Of a stretch of 64,000 nt of DNA, positions 55,227-62,831 are shown in pieces (position 1 is the stretch's first letter; every line of letters begins with the position of its first letter). Source of the DNA: Paludibacteraceae bacterium (GTDB lineage: Bacteria > Bacteroidota > Bacteroidia > Bacteroidales > Paludibacteraceae); contig JAFVBR010000037.1 in the NCBI GenBank assembly GCA_017479885.1, positions 1 to 64,000 of the forward strand. The letters run 5' to 3'. The notes beneath the pieces were generated by a model. That model saw nothing but the letters and a program-made list of their open reading frames with translations, did no database searches and had not been told where the DNA came from. The translations under genes and the position numbers were made by a program.

Positions 55227-55234
55227 TATCTTTG
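55227..55234 (+). promoter_or_regulatory. -7 box of the 29-residue peptide gene
   Basis: TATCTTTG, an exact TAnnTTTG match, 63 bases before the peptide ATG; the -33 element is not clear. Confidence 0.5.
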
Positions 55235-55297
55235 CACCGTCTTTCAAGAAGAAAGGCGGCGTACTCCCGCATGGAGCAAAATAAAACTCATAGTACT

Positions 55298-55387
55298 ATG
55301 GCAAAAGGTAATCCCGGCTGGCCGACAAAAAACGGCACAAGCAACCCAAGCGGCGGCGGCAGACTGAACAACCCTCCGAAAAAATAA
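55298..55387 (+). CDS. 29-residue basic peptide (MAKGNPGWP type)
   Basis: A tiny open frame starting MAKGNPGWPTKNG and ending GGGRLNNPPKK. It is rich in Gly, Asn, Pro and Lys, with no membrane segment. It lies between a TATCTTTG box and a strong terminator, so transcript ends match the coding size. I have an impression of similar tiny MAKGNP-type peptides in other Bacteroidales, but no family name or function is known to me. Longer in-frame upstream starts exist (from 55049) but would overlap the divergent promoter. Confidence 0.6.
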   Translation: MAKGNPGWPTKNGTSNPSGGGRLNNPPKK

Positions 55388-55405
55388 AAGTCGGCAGTGA
55401 AACAA

Positions 55406-55436
55406 GATGGTGTGCAATCCTGAGTTGCGCACCGTC
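55406..55436 (+). terminator. Rho-independent terminator of the peptide gene
   Basis: A 12-bp stem with two G-U pairs (GATGGTGTGCAA with TTGCGCACCGTC), 7-base loop, then TGTTTTTT. Confidence 0.9.
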
Positions 55437-55454
55437 TGTTTTTTCTGTCACCTC

Positions 55455-55913
55455 TTATCTTGAGGCAATCAAATGTATCTTTTCTTCGTCTGCGGCTTTC
55501 CGGTTTTGCACTATCTGCATCACATCCCCTTCACCATGATAATAGATATATGGCAGATGGTGCTCATTTATTCTACCCATACTGAATCGCGGTTCAAGAA
55601 TCGGATACATGACCGGTTTCCCTGAAAATCTGTAAATAGCTTGCGTTTCCTCACATATTCGCTCCGCTTTTACGCTGTCGGTAGTGAAATAGAAATTCTG
55701 ATAATAGCGGTCCTCGTTGGCATAGTCCTCGGAATCAAAACACGGGTATAGATGCTCCACAAGCACAACAAACGGACTCGTTGTCTTCCTTTCTTTGTGG
55801 TAGTGGTCATACGCTGCAGCCTGAAGGTCTGCAAGTCCGTGAAAGACTTTGCCTGCATATTCAAACGATGCCGTCGTAAGAATATTTGTAATCTCAATGT
55901 CCTCCCTGTTCAT
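55455..55913 (-). CDS. Uncharacterised protein, 152 residues
   Basis: A soluble protein without recognised motifs; it is rich in Tyr, Glu and His (YDHYHKERKT, RYYQNFYF, LPYIYYHGEGD). It stands at the head of a minus-strand run of small genes. The function is unknown. Confidence 0.6.
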   Translation of the reverse strand: MNREDIEITNILTTASFEYAGKVFHGLADLQAAAYDHYHKERKTTSPFVVLVEHLYPCFDSEDYANEDRYYQNFYFTTDSVKAERICEETQAIYRFSGKPVMYPILEPRFSMGRINEHHLPYIYYHGEGDVMQIVQNRKAADEEKIHLIASR

Positions 55914-55984
55914 CGCAACTGTTTCTGTATGATTTTATTGATTCTGAATTTATTCCTTTATGATTCCGCAGAATCCAAAGCACA

Positions 55985-56431
55985 CTACCCCAGCAACTGA
56001 TCACTGTGGTTCTTGGTATCAACTTTCTCGATGATGCGCTCAAGGGTACCATCAGCCGAAAAGACAAAGGTCTTGCGCAGCGTACCCATTGTCACTTTGC
56101 CATACATTTTCTTTTCCCCGTAAGCTCCGAGTGCCTGCAGCAGTTCGGTCGTGGGGTCGCTCAGCAACGGGAAGGGTAGGGAGTATTTTGCGATGAACCG
56201 CTGATGTGACGCAGGCGAGTCCTTGCTCAAGCCATACACCTGATAGCCGCGGGCAAGAAAAGAGTGGTAGTTGTCGCGGATGTTGCACGCCTCAGCAGTG
56301 CAGCCGGGTGTCGAGTCCTTGGGATAAACATAAATCACTGTCGGCCTCCCGATAAGGTCTTTGTCGCTTACAACCACCCCGTCTTGATTCACCACCGCAA
56401 ACTGCGGCATCCTGTCTCCAATCTGTAGCAT
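55985..56431 (-). CDS. bcp: Peroxiredoxin, BCP/PrxQ type
   Basis: A 148-residue thioredoxin-dependent thiol peroxidase. The peroxidatic Cys44 and resolving Cys49 are in TPGCTAEAC, the atypical 2-Cys spacing of PrxQ. YPKDSTPGC and GLSKDSPASHQRFIAKYSL are family features. It removes hydrogen and alkyl peroxides, and with sodB, msrA and the glutathione peroxidase makes this window rich in oxidative-stress genes. Confidence 0.94.
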   Translation of the reverse strand: MLQIGDRMPQFAVVNQDGVVVSDKDLIGRPTVIYVYPKDSTPGCTAEACNIRDNYHSFLARGYQVYGLSKDSPASHQRFIAKYSLPFPLLSDPTTELLQALGAYGEKKMYGKVTMGTLRKTFVFSADGTLERIIEKVDTKNHSDQLLG

Positions 56432-56492
56432 AACGATGTAGGTGTTATCTGTTAAAGTATTTATCTAATTCTTTTTCTATTTCGATGACCAT

Positions 56493-56774
56493 CTACGGTA
56501 TCTCATTTTCATCAAGCGAGCCATACCATTGCCCTGCCCTTTCATATATAATCCTTCCCACTGGATGGTCTTCCGCCTCAAACTTATGCAATTGCATTCC
56601 CCAATTATCTACTCTGAAATATGCCAAACAAGAATCGTTATCGTAAATATAGTATTCCACCGGCATCATATCTGTGAAACATTCCCACCTATATTTACAG
56701 CCTCTGATAATTCTTATTGTTATGCATCCGCTTTCATCAGTTAGCGGCTCTTTTCCACAAACCAAATAACGCAA
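56493..56774 (-). CDS. Uncharacterised protein, 93 residues
   Basis: A small soluble protein (YYIYDNDSCLAYFRVDNWG, RIIYERAGQWYGSLDENE). No family is recognised; size and composition recall immunity-like proteins, which is only an impression. Confidence 0.5.
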   Translation of the reverse strand: MRYLVCGKEPLTDESGCITIRIIRGCKYRWECFTDMMPVEYYIYDNDSCLAYFRVDNWGMQLHKFEAEDHPVGRIIYERAGQWYGSLDENEIP

Positions 56775-56881
56775 TGCTTTCTCGTGTTTCTCAACCTGCT
56801 TGGTATGACCGCCTGCCCGCCCCCGGCGGAGGTTGTTAGAAACAGTCCTTTACATATTCTTTTTGTAGTATGGTATAAACT

Positions 56882-57130
56882 CTATTTTCTCATGGCTTTT
56901 ATATACCACACTTCATCGGGAGCATAGCCATAATAGCGTTTCCCGTCCCCTCCCAAGTCCCATTGGCTCATTACTTCTCTCTGATGGGTTGGAAGCATCT
57001 CAAACACACCGAGTTTAATAAATACATGCTCCATTCTACGGAACTTACGGTTGCAGTGTTGTTTTCCGCGTTTCTGTGACTTGCAGCAGCACCAAGTGCC
57101 TGCCGGAGTCCGTTTCCCACTTCTGCTCAT
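56882..57130 (-). CDS. Small basic Cys-rich protein, 82 residues
   Basis: Begins MSRSGKRTPAGTWCCCKSQK, a basic Cys-rich stretch, and ends with DGKRYYGYAPDEVWYIKAMRK. Similar small proteins with an N-terminal Cys/Lys part and a DGK-Y-KAMRK type tail occur in gut Bacteroidales, but the function is unknown. It could bind a metal or nucleic acid. Confidence 0.5.
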   Translation of the reverse strand: MSRSGKRTPAGTWCCCKSQKRGKQHCNRKFRRMEHVFIKLGVFEMLPTHQREVMSQWDLGGDGKRYYGYAPDEVWYIKAMRK

Positions 57131-57256
57131 ATTCTCATAATGTTACGAACCATGCAATGTTTTCACTGCATAGTCCAATTAAACATTATGAGGCTGTAGC
57201 GTTTATGAATTTCATATTTTGATTCCCTGTTTTTTCCGTCTTTAAGCATCTGAGGT

Positions 57257-57850
57257 TTATCTGTTTTTCAACTGCTCTATCAGCCAAGTCGTTTCTTCGA
57301 CATTAAGCCTCTCGCCGAGTACATACATCAATACTCTTTCTGCACGATACCATTTATTGCTACGAATGATCTCAGGCTTCTTCCCTTCTTTTATAAACTC
57401 CGACAAATCAACCTCTTTGCGCCAACCGTCAATACTACCGTCATCATTCACCGCCAATTCTAAATAATCTCCATACCCCTCGTCGTAAGGTGGCAGCACA
57501 CGGTTCGGCACATATCCCCGAATCTGCCATATCGGATGCTTGTCAGCATCAAGCAAGGTATATGTTCCGCCATCGCGCACTTTCGCCCATAAACGCAGAT
57601 AACCGTAATCTTTCTTCCAGTTGACAACACACCCTGTCTTGAGGTCAATGAGATACTCAAACAGCATGTCCTCTTTTTTGAACACAGGCAGTTCAAAATC
57701 CTCGTCACACTCCATTTCAGTCATCACCCCGTCATCAAAATGCAACAGCGACTCCTCCTCATAGTACGGAATATCTACTTGCAGAAAGCAAGCCTTCTCC
57801 GTCAACTTCTTCAGTAGTTCCTTATCAATAGGCTCTTCAAACGGATTCAT
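57257..57850 (-). CDS. Uncharacterised acidic protein, 197 residues
   Basis: A soluble acidic protein (ESLLHFDDGVMTEMECDEDFELP, LPPYDEGYGDYLELAVNDDGSIDGW). No known domain; acidic, small and soluble features recall immunity proteins of contact-dependent toxins, but no toxin gene is near. A full promoter lies 210 bases upstream, so its transcript would carry a long leader made of 28-bp repeats. Confidence 0.6.
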   Translation of the reverse strand: MNPFEEPIDKELLKKLTEKACFLQVDIPYYEEESLLHFDDGVMTEMECDEDFELPVFKKEDMLFEYLIDLKTGCVVNWKKDYGYLRLWAKVRDGGTYTLLDADKHPIWQIRGYVPNRVLPPYDEGYGDYLELAVNDDGSIDGWRKEVDLSEFIKEGKKPEIIRSNKWYRAERVLMYVLGERLNVEETTWLIEQLKNR

Positions 57851-57950
57851 AGTTCTGTAGCGTTTTATGTTCTTTGGTTATACTTAAGTATCAAATGATT
57901 AAGCATCTCTTAAGTGCTTAAACATCTTCCACATAACAACATCTGTTATT

Positions 57951-58044
57951 TTCGGTCGTTGTTTTGATTGCGTGAATTTTCGGTCGTTGTTTTGGTTGCG
58001 TGAATGTTCGGTCGTTGTTTTGATTGCGTGAATGTTATTCACGC
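57951..58044. repeat. Three 28-bp tandem repeats ending in an inverted repeat
   Basis: Units start at 57951, 57979 and 58007, each TTCGGTCGTTGTTTT(G)... ending GCGTGAAT; they differ at two or three bases. The last unit continues into ATTCACGC (58037-58044), which pairs with GCGTGAAT (58026-58033) as an 8-bp hairpin. There are no spacers, so it is not a CRISPR array. Confidence 0.88.
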
Positions 58045-58059
58045 CTATAAAGTACTCCG

Positions 58060-58090
58060 CAAAGATACAACTTTTTCGGCACATCTGCAA
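58060..58090 (-). promoter_or_regulatory. Promoter reading through the 28-bp repeats
   Basis: Minus-strand TTG (58090-58088), 20 bp, TATCTTTG (58067-58060), upstream of the 197-residue protein gene. Confidence 0.7.
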
Positions 58091-58200
58091 CAACATCCCG
58101 CAAAATTCACCCAATCAGGCACAAAACATTGCAAATCCTCTTACATATCTCGCCAAAATGTACTACCTTTGCAGCCATAATTCAGCAAGAAAATCCGTAT

Positions 58201-58283
58201 GATAACCGATAGATAACCGAAGGATAACCGTAGGATAGTGCTGCCTACACTGTACTCTGACTGTACTCTGACCGTACCCTCAA
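58201..58283. repeat. Two short 11-bp tandem arrays
   Basis: GATAACCGATA, GATAACCGAAG and GATAACCGTAG at 58201, 58212 and 58223; then TGTACTCTGAC twice and CGTACCCTCAA at 58251, 58262 and 58273. Both have an exact 11-bp period. An unpaired TACCTTTG box (58164-58171) points toward them. The gap 57851-58710 holds no gene I can support beyond these repeats, promoters and C-tract copies. Confidence 0.85.
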
Positions 58284-58391
58284 CGTCCGCTGCCTGTCCT
58301 TAAAACCAAGCCCGACCATCAACACATTCATTATTGGATAACGATAATTACAGCATAGGCTATGTTTATGTAACTTGCATGCAATTAGTAA

Positions 58392-58408
58392 TTTACCCCC
58401 CCATAAGG
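58392..58408. repeat. C7 motif, copy 1 of a 286-bp-spaced direct repeat
   Basis: TTTACCCCCCCATAAGG, with seven C (58396-58402). Copy 2 is at 58678-58695 with eight C (58682-58689). Both are followed by TTTTCTGA within a few bases. The two copies bracket the fimbrial promoter. Confidence 0.8.
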
Positions 58409-58439
58409 CGTTTTTCTGAAAAAATAATTCGCATTTTCC

Positions 58440-58470
58440 TTGCATAGTTCATTGATGTTTTGTAATTTTG
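58440..58470 (+). promoter_or_regulatory. Promoter of the fimbrial operon
   Basis: TTG (58440-58442), 20 bp, TAATTTTG (58463-58470). The first gene begins about 235 to 300 bases downstream, so the leader is long. Confidence 0.7.
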
Positions 58471-58635
58471 CACTCCGAAATGTGAGCCACCTCACTGAGA
58501 ACTCTAAAGAGCAGTGAACCCATTTGAGAATCACTCCAAACAATAACTGGAGAATGATTTAAAAAACATAAGTGCCACATTGTGCAACGCCAACATTGCT
58601 TACATGTCAGATATACTTCTTAATATAAGTGCTTC

Positions 58636-58669
58636 GCTCAAACAGTATAAGGTTTATAACTGTTTGAGC
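58636..58669 (+). promoter_or_regulatory. Hairpin in the fimbrial leader
   Basis: An 11-bp perfect stem (GCTCAAACAGT with ACTGTTTGAGC) around a 12-base loop in the leader RNA, 13 bases before the C8 tract. It could be an attenuator or protein-binding hairpin. Confidence 0.5.
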
Positions 58670-58710
58670 ATCTGCATTTTACCCCCCCCATAAGGGCCTC
58701 GTTTTCTGAC

Positions 58711-60489
58711 ATTTGCAAAGCCACGTCTCGGTGGTTTCTCCCCCTTTTCCTTGTCGTTTTCTTATCGCTTCCGATGCTTGCATCGGCGGCTTCGTTGCAG
58801 CCTGATTCCGTCTCGCTCTGCCGCACCGACAGCGGCATGCAACTCTCCATTCTGTTGCGTGCCGACTCCATCCAGAGCATCCTCAATGCCGCGATTGAGA
58901 GCAAGCCTGACATTACACACGACACCACACAGAGCGCAGTCAAGCCCCTCTCCAAGCGCAAGCAGCGTGAGCAGATGTTGCATATCGAGCCTCTACTTGT
59001 CTGCGGGCACGACACGGCACATTTCCCCGACATGCTCATTTTCAACAAGCGGGCTGCGCAGCACCATCACAACATGTCGCACCGCCTGCATCCGCTTGAC
59101 ACAGCTGCATACCAGATCAGCACCGCCTACTTCAAAGACACAATATATACCTATCGCGCGACGATGCCGTTTGAGCAATGGATGGACAATGCCGCTTTGT
59201 TGCTCTTTTCCCATGTTGCCGACTGCCATTCCATCGACACGCTCCGTCCCGCTGCTGGCGACACCCTTCTTCGCTTCAGCGAGCAGACCCGTCAACGCAT
59301 TGACACTACCTGGGTAGAGTATGTCGTTGATTCTGTAGGTACTTACACCAACATCTCCCGCGTCTGCTTCCCTTGGGACAAGACCATTCTCTATCCCAAC
59401 TACATGAACAATGTGGAGGAACTGGCTAAAATCAACAACAACCTCAGTCGCTTCCTCAACAACGACAGCATTCGTGTTACTCGTATCACTCTTCACGGCT
59501 ACGCGTCGCCCGAAGGCCCGTATGCTCACAATACCATGCTTGCGCGCGGGCGCACGAACACTATAAAGAACTATATCAACGCGCGTTATCATGTACCCGA
59601 CACACTCATACATGTGCGCTATACCTCTGAGAACTGGAAAGGTTTCCGCGATTCGATTATAGTATCTGATATTCCATACAAGAAGCAGTTGCTCAACCTT
59701 ATAAGTAAGCATTGGGGAGCCGATGTGCGCCTTGAAACCATGGAGCGCAACTATCCTAAAGTGATGAAACGCCTTGAGCGAGACCTCTTCCCCAAACTGC
59801 GTTATACAGAATATACTATTGATTATGAGTGTGTGCATGGCATTGTGCATACCGAGATGCTGACAGAAGAACACATCGACACTATCATTCAAAAAGCCCA
59901 ATCTGACAGCCTCAGCACCATTCCCCGCCGTCGCCCGATTCTCGAAGTCAAAACCAACCTGCTCTTCGATGCTGCCCTCGCACCCAATATCGAAGTGGAG
60001 ATACCCATCGGTTTTCATCCGTGGAGCATCATGCTCGAGTGGTGGACACCATGGTATGTGTGGGGCAATGGCACAATGGGCAACCGCGCCTACTCGTTTA
60101 TGCTCGGTGGCGTGGAGTTAAGATATTGGTTCAGAAATAAAAATGACTATTGTCAGCCCGTCATGAACGGTCACTTTCTTGGTTTGTATGGTGCAGGCGG
60201 ATTCTATGATATTCAGACCGGCGAGAAAGGTTGGCAGGGAGAGTATTCGTCGCTTGGACTGACCTACGGCTATGTGCTGCCCCTTGCTGCGCATTGGAAC
60301 ATGGAGTTCTCTGTCAGCGCAGGTTATGTAGGCGGACCGCAACGCTACTATAAAGGTATGTTCAATGACGAACATCTTATCTATCAGCGCGACCAACATC
60401 TTTGGTATGTCGGTCCTACCAAACTCAAAATCAGCATTGGCTATATGTTTAACATAAAAGAGAAAAAGAAACGCATTTACACAGAGTAA
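58711..60489 (+). CDS. DUF3575/OmpA-like protein of a fimbrial locus
   Basis: About 592 residues. An OmpA-like peptidoglycan-binding part (ITLHGYASPEGPYAHNTML) is followed by a C-terminal DUF3575 outer-membrane domain (LEVKTNLLFDAALAPNIEV, LEWWTPWYVW, YMF end). Such proteins open Bacteroidales fimbrial operons. The first ATG is at 58774 (MLASAAS), but the frame is open upstream and encodes a perfect signal peptide, KATSRWFLPLFLVVFLSLPMLASA (split here as KATSRWFLPLF and LVVFLSLPMLASA). No ATG, GTG or TTG precedes it in frame; ATT at 58711 is the only near-start. Either a rare start, a small indel, or phase variation at nearby C-tracts explains this. If only the ATG is used, the product lacks a signal peptide. 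Confidence 0.75.
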   Translation: MCKATSRWFLPLFLVVFLSLPMLASAASLQPDSVSLCRTDSGMQLSILLRADSIQSILNAAIESKPDITHDTTQSAVKPLSKRKQREQMLHIEPLLVCGHDTAHFPDMLIFNKRAAQHHHNMSHRLHPLDTAAYQISTAYFKDTIYTYRATMPFEQWMDNAALLLFSHVADCHSIDTLRPAAGDTLLRFSEQTRQRIDTTWVEYVVDSVGTYTNISRVCFPWDKTILYPNYMNNVEELAKINNNLSRFLNNDSIRVTRITLHGYASPEGPYAHNTMLARGRTNTIKNYINARYHVPDTLIHVRYTSENWKGFRDSIIVSDIPYKKQLLNLISKHWGADVRLETMERNYPKVMKRLERDLFPKLRYTEYTIDYECVHGIVHTEMLTEEHIDTIIQKAQSDSLSTIPRRRPILEVKTNLLFDAALAPNIEVEIPIGFHPWSIMLEWWTPWYVWGNGTMGNRAYSFMLGGVELRYWFRNKNDYCQPVMNGHFLGLYGAGGFYDIQTGEKGWQGEYSSLGLTYGYVLPLAAHWNMEFSVSAGYVGGPQRYYKGMFNDEHLIYQRDQHLWYVGPTKLKISIGYMFNIKEKKKRIYTE

Positions 60490-60537
60490 CTTTTGAGTTT
60501 TCCCGAGCAACTCCAACTCCATCCGGACACACACACA

Positions 60538-61779
60538 ATGAAAAGGAACATATACATATTATCTCTGCTTCTGATTCTGCTGAGCAGCTGCGAACCATGG
60601 TACGACTTCTACCACCGCCGCCCGCTTGAGATTTACTACGATGGCGAAGCCCTTGTTCGTCTGCATCCCGACTGGGAGCACCTCGGCGAGCGCCCCGAGT
60701 TGATGACCGTCTTTGTGGCTAAAGACGGCGACTCCATTACCGACCGCTTCGTTACCTCGCGCATCGACTCTTTCGATATGCACCTCTCCGCAGGCGACTA
60801 TAAGATTCTCATAATGAACGAGAGCATGATTGACTATCAGACCATGAGTTTCTACAACACGCAGTCGATTCACGACATGGCCGCCCGCGCTAACATCCGT
60901 GAGGACATCGCCTATAACGCACCCAACAAGCACAATGCACCCACGCGCACCCGCGAGAATAGTTATCTCATGTCACCCGGTATCATCGGTACGGCTGTGG
61001 ATAGTTTCACCATCACGCAGGAGCAGCTCGACACCTATCGTCAGTTCCTTCCCTACAAGGAAACCGCCACGCCCGACACGTTCTTGCTGCATCTCTATGA
61101 TACTATTTACGACATGACCTGCCGCCTCAATATCTATGTCCGCACCAATGGGTGCGAGTATATGCGTGCCTTGGCAGGTTCTATCACGGGTCTTGCCGAT
61201 GGCTTCTACCTCTCGCGCATCTGGCGCACCGAAGAAGAAGGGAGTTTATGGTTAGACGAGTGGGAACAGCAAACCGCCACTCTCTCCGACCTCATGCAGC
61301 GCGACAACCGCCGGCGTGCACCACACAGCCCCTATACCATTGGCGAAGAGGGCGAACAGGACTCTGTCAAACTGTCCATCGACTCCGTCTATCACGACGA
61401 CGGCATCGTCCACGACTGGATGGTATGTCACACCTCTACCTTCGGTCTGCGCCACGGCAAAGAACTCCTCAAAGACCGCCTTGCGGAAGATAACAAACTT
61501 ACACTGCTTTTCCGCTTGCGCAATGGCGATATGTGGCAGTATCAGTACGATGTGGGCAAACTCATCCGCTACCGCAACCTGCCAGAGGATGTTTTTGCAG
61601 GCGATTTCGACCAGCGTCTCTTGCTCGACCATACGCTGCAACTTGACCTTGATATAGTCATCAACTACCCCTTGCCATATCCCGACCTCCCCGAAGTGCC
61701 TGAAGGCAACCTGCCCTCCCCCTTCGATGTTACCGTCGAACCATGGCAGGTAGGCGACTCAACAACCATAAGGATGTAG
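60538..61779 (+). CDS. DUF5119 lipoprotein of the fimbrial locus
   Basis: A 413-residue lipoprotein (lipobox LSSC, Cys18). RPLEIYYDGEALVRLHPDW and FDMHLSAGDYKILIMN are typical of DUF5119, a beta-sandwich family found next to DUF3575 and fimbrillin genes and presumed to be an accessory or tip-like fimbrial subunit. The start at 60538 gives the signal peptide; it is 48 bases after the DUF3575 gene. Confidence 0.85.
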   Translation: MKRNIYILSLLLILLSSCEPWYDFYHRRPLEIYYDGEALVRLHPDWEHLGERPELMTVFVAKDGDSITDRFVTSRIDSFDMHLSAGDYKILIMNESMIDYQTMSFYNTQSIHDMAARANIREDIAYNAPNKHNAPTRTRENSYLMSPGIIGTAVDSFTITQEQLDTYRQFLPYKETATPDTFLLHLYDTIYDMTCRLNIYVRTNGCEYMRALAGSITGLADGFYLSRIWRTEEEGSLWLDEWEQQTATLSDLMQRDNRRRAPHSPYTIGEEGEQDSVKLSIDSVYHDDGIVHDWMVCHTSTFGLRHGKELLKDRLAEDNKLTLLFRLRNGDMWQYQYDVGKLIRYRNLPEDVFAGDFDQRLLLDHTLQLDLDIVINYPLPYPDLPEVPEGNLPSPFDVTVEPWQVGDSTTIRM

Positions 61780-61881
61780 AACTTAAGAAAAATCTACAAC
61801 CATAGATAGTTATTGCTATCTCGCGTTCTTTGACATATTGGATTACCGCAAAAGATTTTTGGGCAATAATGCACCAAAATG

Positions 61882-61912
61882 TTGCATAGTATTGAAACTT
61901 TTTGTACCTTTG
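61882..61912 (+). promoter_or_regulatory. Promoter of the toxin-antitoxin operon
   Basis: TTG (61882-61884), 20 bp, TACCTTTG (61905-61912), 50 bases before the toxin ATG. Confidence 0.75.
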
Positions 61913-61962
61913 CAGCGCAATTGGCAAAGCAGGTGTGTGCACTCGCCAAACACAAATAAGGT

Positions 61963-62292
61963 ATGAATAGGAAAATCTACTTTTACAAGCATTATTTTAA
62001 GGAGTTTCTATCTACTTTATCTGAGAATGTGATTGAGAAAATCAACTATGCACTGCTGTTGCTTGAGACTCAAGATAAAGTTAGCAAGAAATTTGTGAAG
62101 TACCTGCGCGATGATATTTTCGAGTTGCGTGCAGAGTATGAAAGTAACATCTATAGAGTGTTCTTTATCTTCGACGAAGGAAACATCGTTGTGCTTTTCA
62201 ATGGTTTTCAGAAGAAGACGCAGAAGACACCGGAGAAAGAACTAAAGAAAGCAATAAAATTAAAGGAGGAATACTATGCTACAAAACCCTAA
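61963..62292 (+). CDS. HigB/RelE-like toxin (phage Gp49-like family)
   Basis: A 109-residue basic protein of the RelE/ParE superfamily, HigB or Gp49-like branch, likely an mRNA-cutting ribosome-dependent toxin. YLRDDIFELRAEYESNIYRVFF and NGFQKKTQKTPEKEL are the usual core segments. The toxin gene comes first and overlaps the antitoxin gene by 17 bases, the HigBA order. Confidence 0.9.
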   Translation: MNRKIYFYKHYFKEFLSTLSENVIEKINYALLLLETQDKVSKKFVKYLRDDIFELRAEYESNIYRVFFIFDEGNIVVLFNGFQKKTQKTPEKELKKAIKLKEEYYATKP

Positions 62293-62578
62293 TCTAACAG
62301 ACTATAGTGCTGTTTTGGCAGAGAAATACGGTGAGGTAGGAACTCCTGAAAGAGAGGAGAATAACAATCTTGCCCGCAGTTATTACATGGGGATTGTTCT
62401 CCAAGATGCTCGCAAAGAGGAGCATCTGACGCAAGCCGAATTGGCGAAGCGCATTGGAGCCAACAAGAGTTACATCTCGCGTATTGAGAATGGACTGATT
62501 GACCCCACGGTGTCGAGCTTTCTTAAAATCGTCCATGCTCTCGGGCTGCGGGTCGAACTCACTCGCCCACTGAACTAA
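62276..62578 (+). CDS. HigA-like XRE antitoxin
   Basis: A 100-residue antitoxin. The helix-turn-helix of the XRE family fills about residues 45-95 (LTQAELAKRIGANKSYISRI, PTVSSFLKIVHALGL). It should neutralise the upstream toxin and repress the shared promoter. It is followed by three hairpins. Confidence 0.92.
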   Translation: MLQNPNLTDYSAVLAEKYGEVGTPEREENNNLARSYYMGIVLQDARKEEHLTQAELAKRIGANKSYISRIENGLIDPTVSSFLKIVHALGLRVELTRPLN

Positions 62579-62586
62579 CCCCGTAG

Positions 62587-62606
62587 AGACGGTATTAATA
62601 CCGTCT
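62587..62606 (+). terminator. Hairpin 1 after the toxin-antitoxin pair
   Basis: A perfect 20-bp palindrome AGACGGTATT/AATACCGTCT, 9 bases after the antitoxin stop. Confidence 0.65.
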
Positions 62607-62632
62607 TTCAAGAGAGTAAAAAAAACAAGAGA

Positions 62633-62650
62633 GACGCATGACCATGCGTC
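62633..62650. terminator. Hairpin 2 after the toxin-antitoxin pair
   Basis: GACGCATG and CATGCGTC, 8 bp around a 2-base centre, preceded by an A-run that could act as the T-run on the other strand. Confidence 0.5.
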
Positions 62651-62670
62651 CCTCAAAATGGATATAAAAC

Positions 62671-62701
62671 AAGCGGTAATCCAATTAGCGGATTACCGCT
62701 T
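62671..62701 (+). terminator. Hairpin 3, strong terminator
   Basis: A 12-bp perfect stem AAGCGGTAATCC/GGATTACCGCTT with a 7-base loop and a T-run after it. Confidence 0.85.
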
Positions 62702-62831
62702 TTTGTGTATGTCCATAGGTCTCTGTGGGGGTGTTTCTTTTTTATTGATTTCATTGTTTCGCCCCCGCAGAGGCTTTGCGGACAACAGTAAAAACATAGG
62801 GTGCCTCACTCGAAACCAACAAATATAACCT

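Noticed and set aside
57951..58034. CRISPR array from 28-bp repeats
   Set aside because: The units are directly adjacent without spacers, and no cas genes are present.
57899..58114. 71-residue minus-strand frame across the 28-bp repeats
   Set aside because: Its repeated NQNNDRKFTQSK-like part is only the repeat read as codons, and its start lies upstream of the predicted transcript start.
54024..58700. Prophage, integrative element or insertion sequence
   Set aside because: No integrase, transposase, phage structural gene or flanking target repeats were found despite the many unknown genes.
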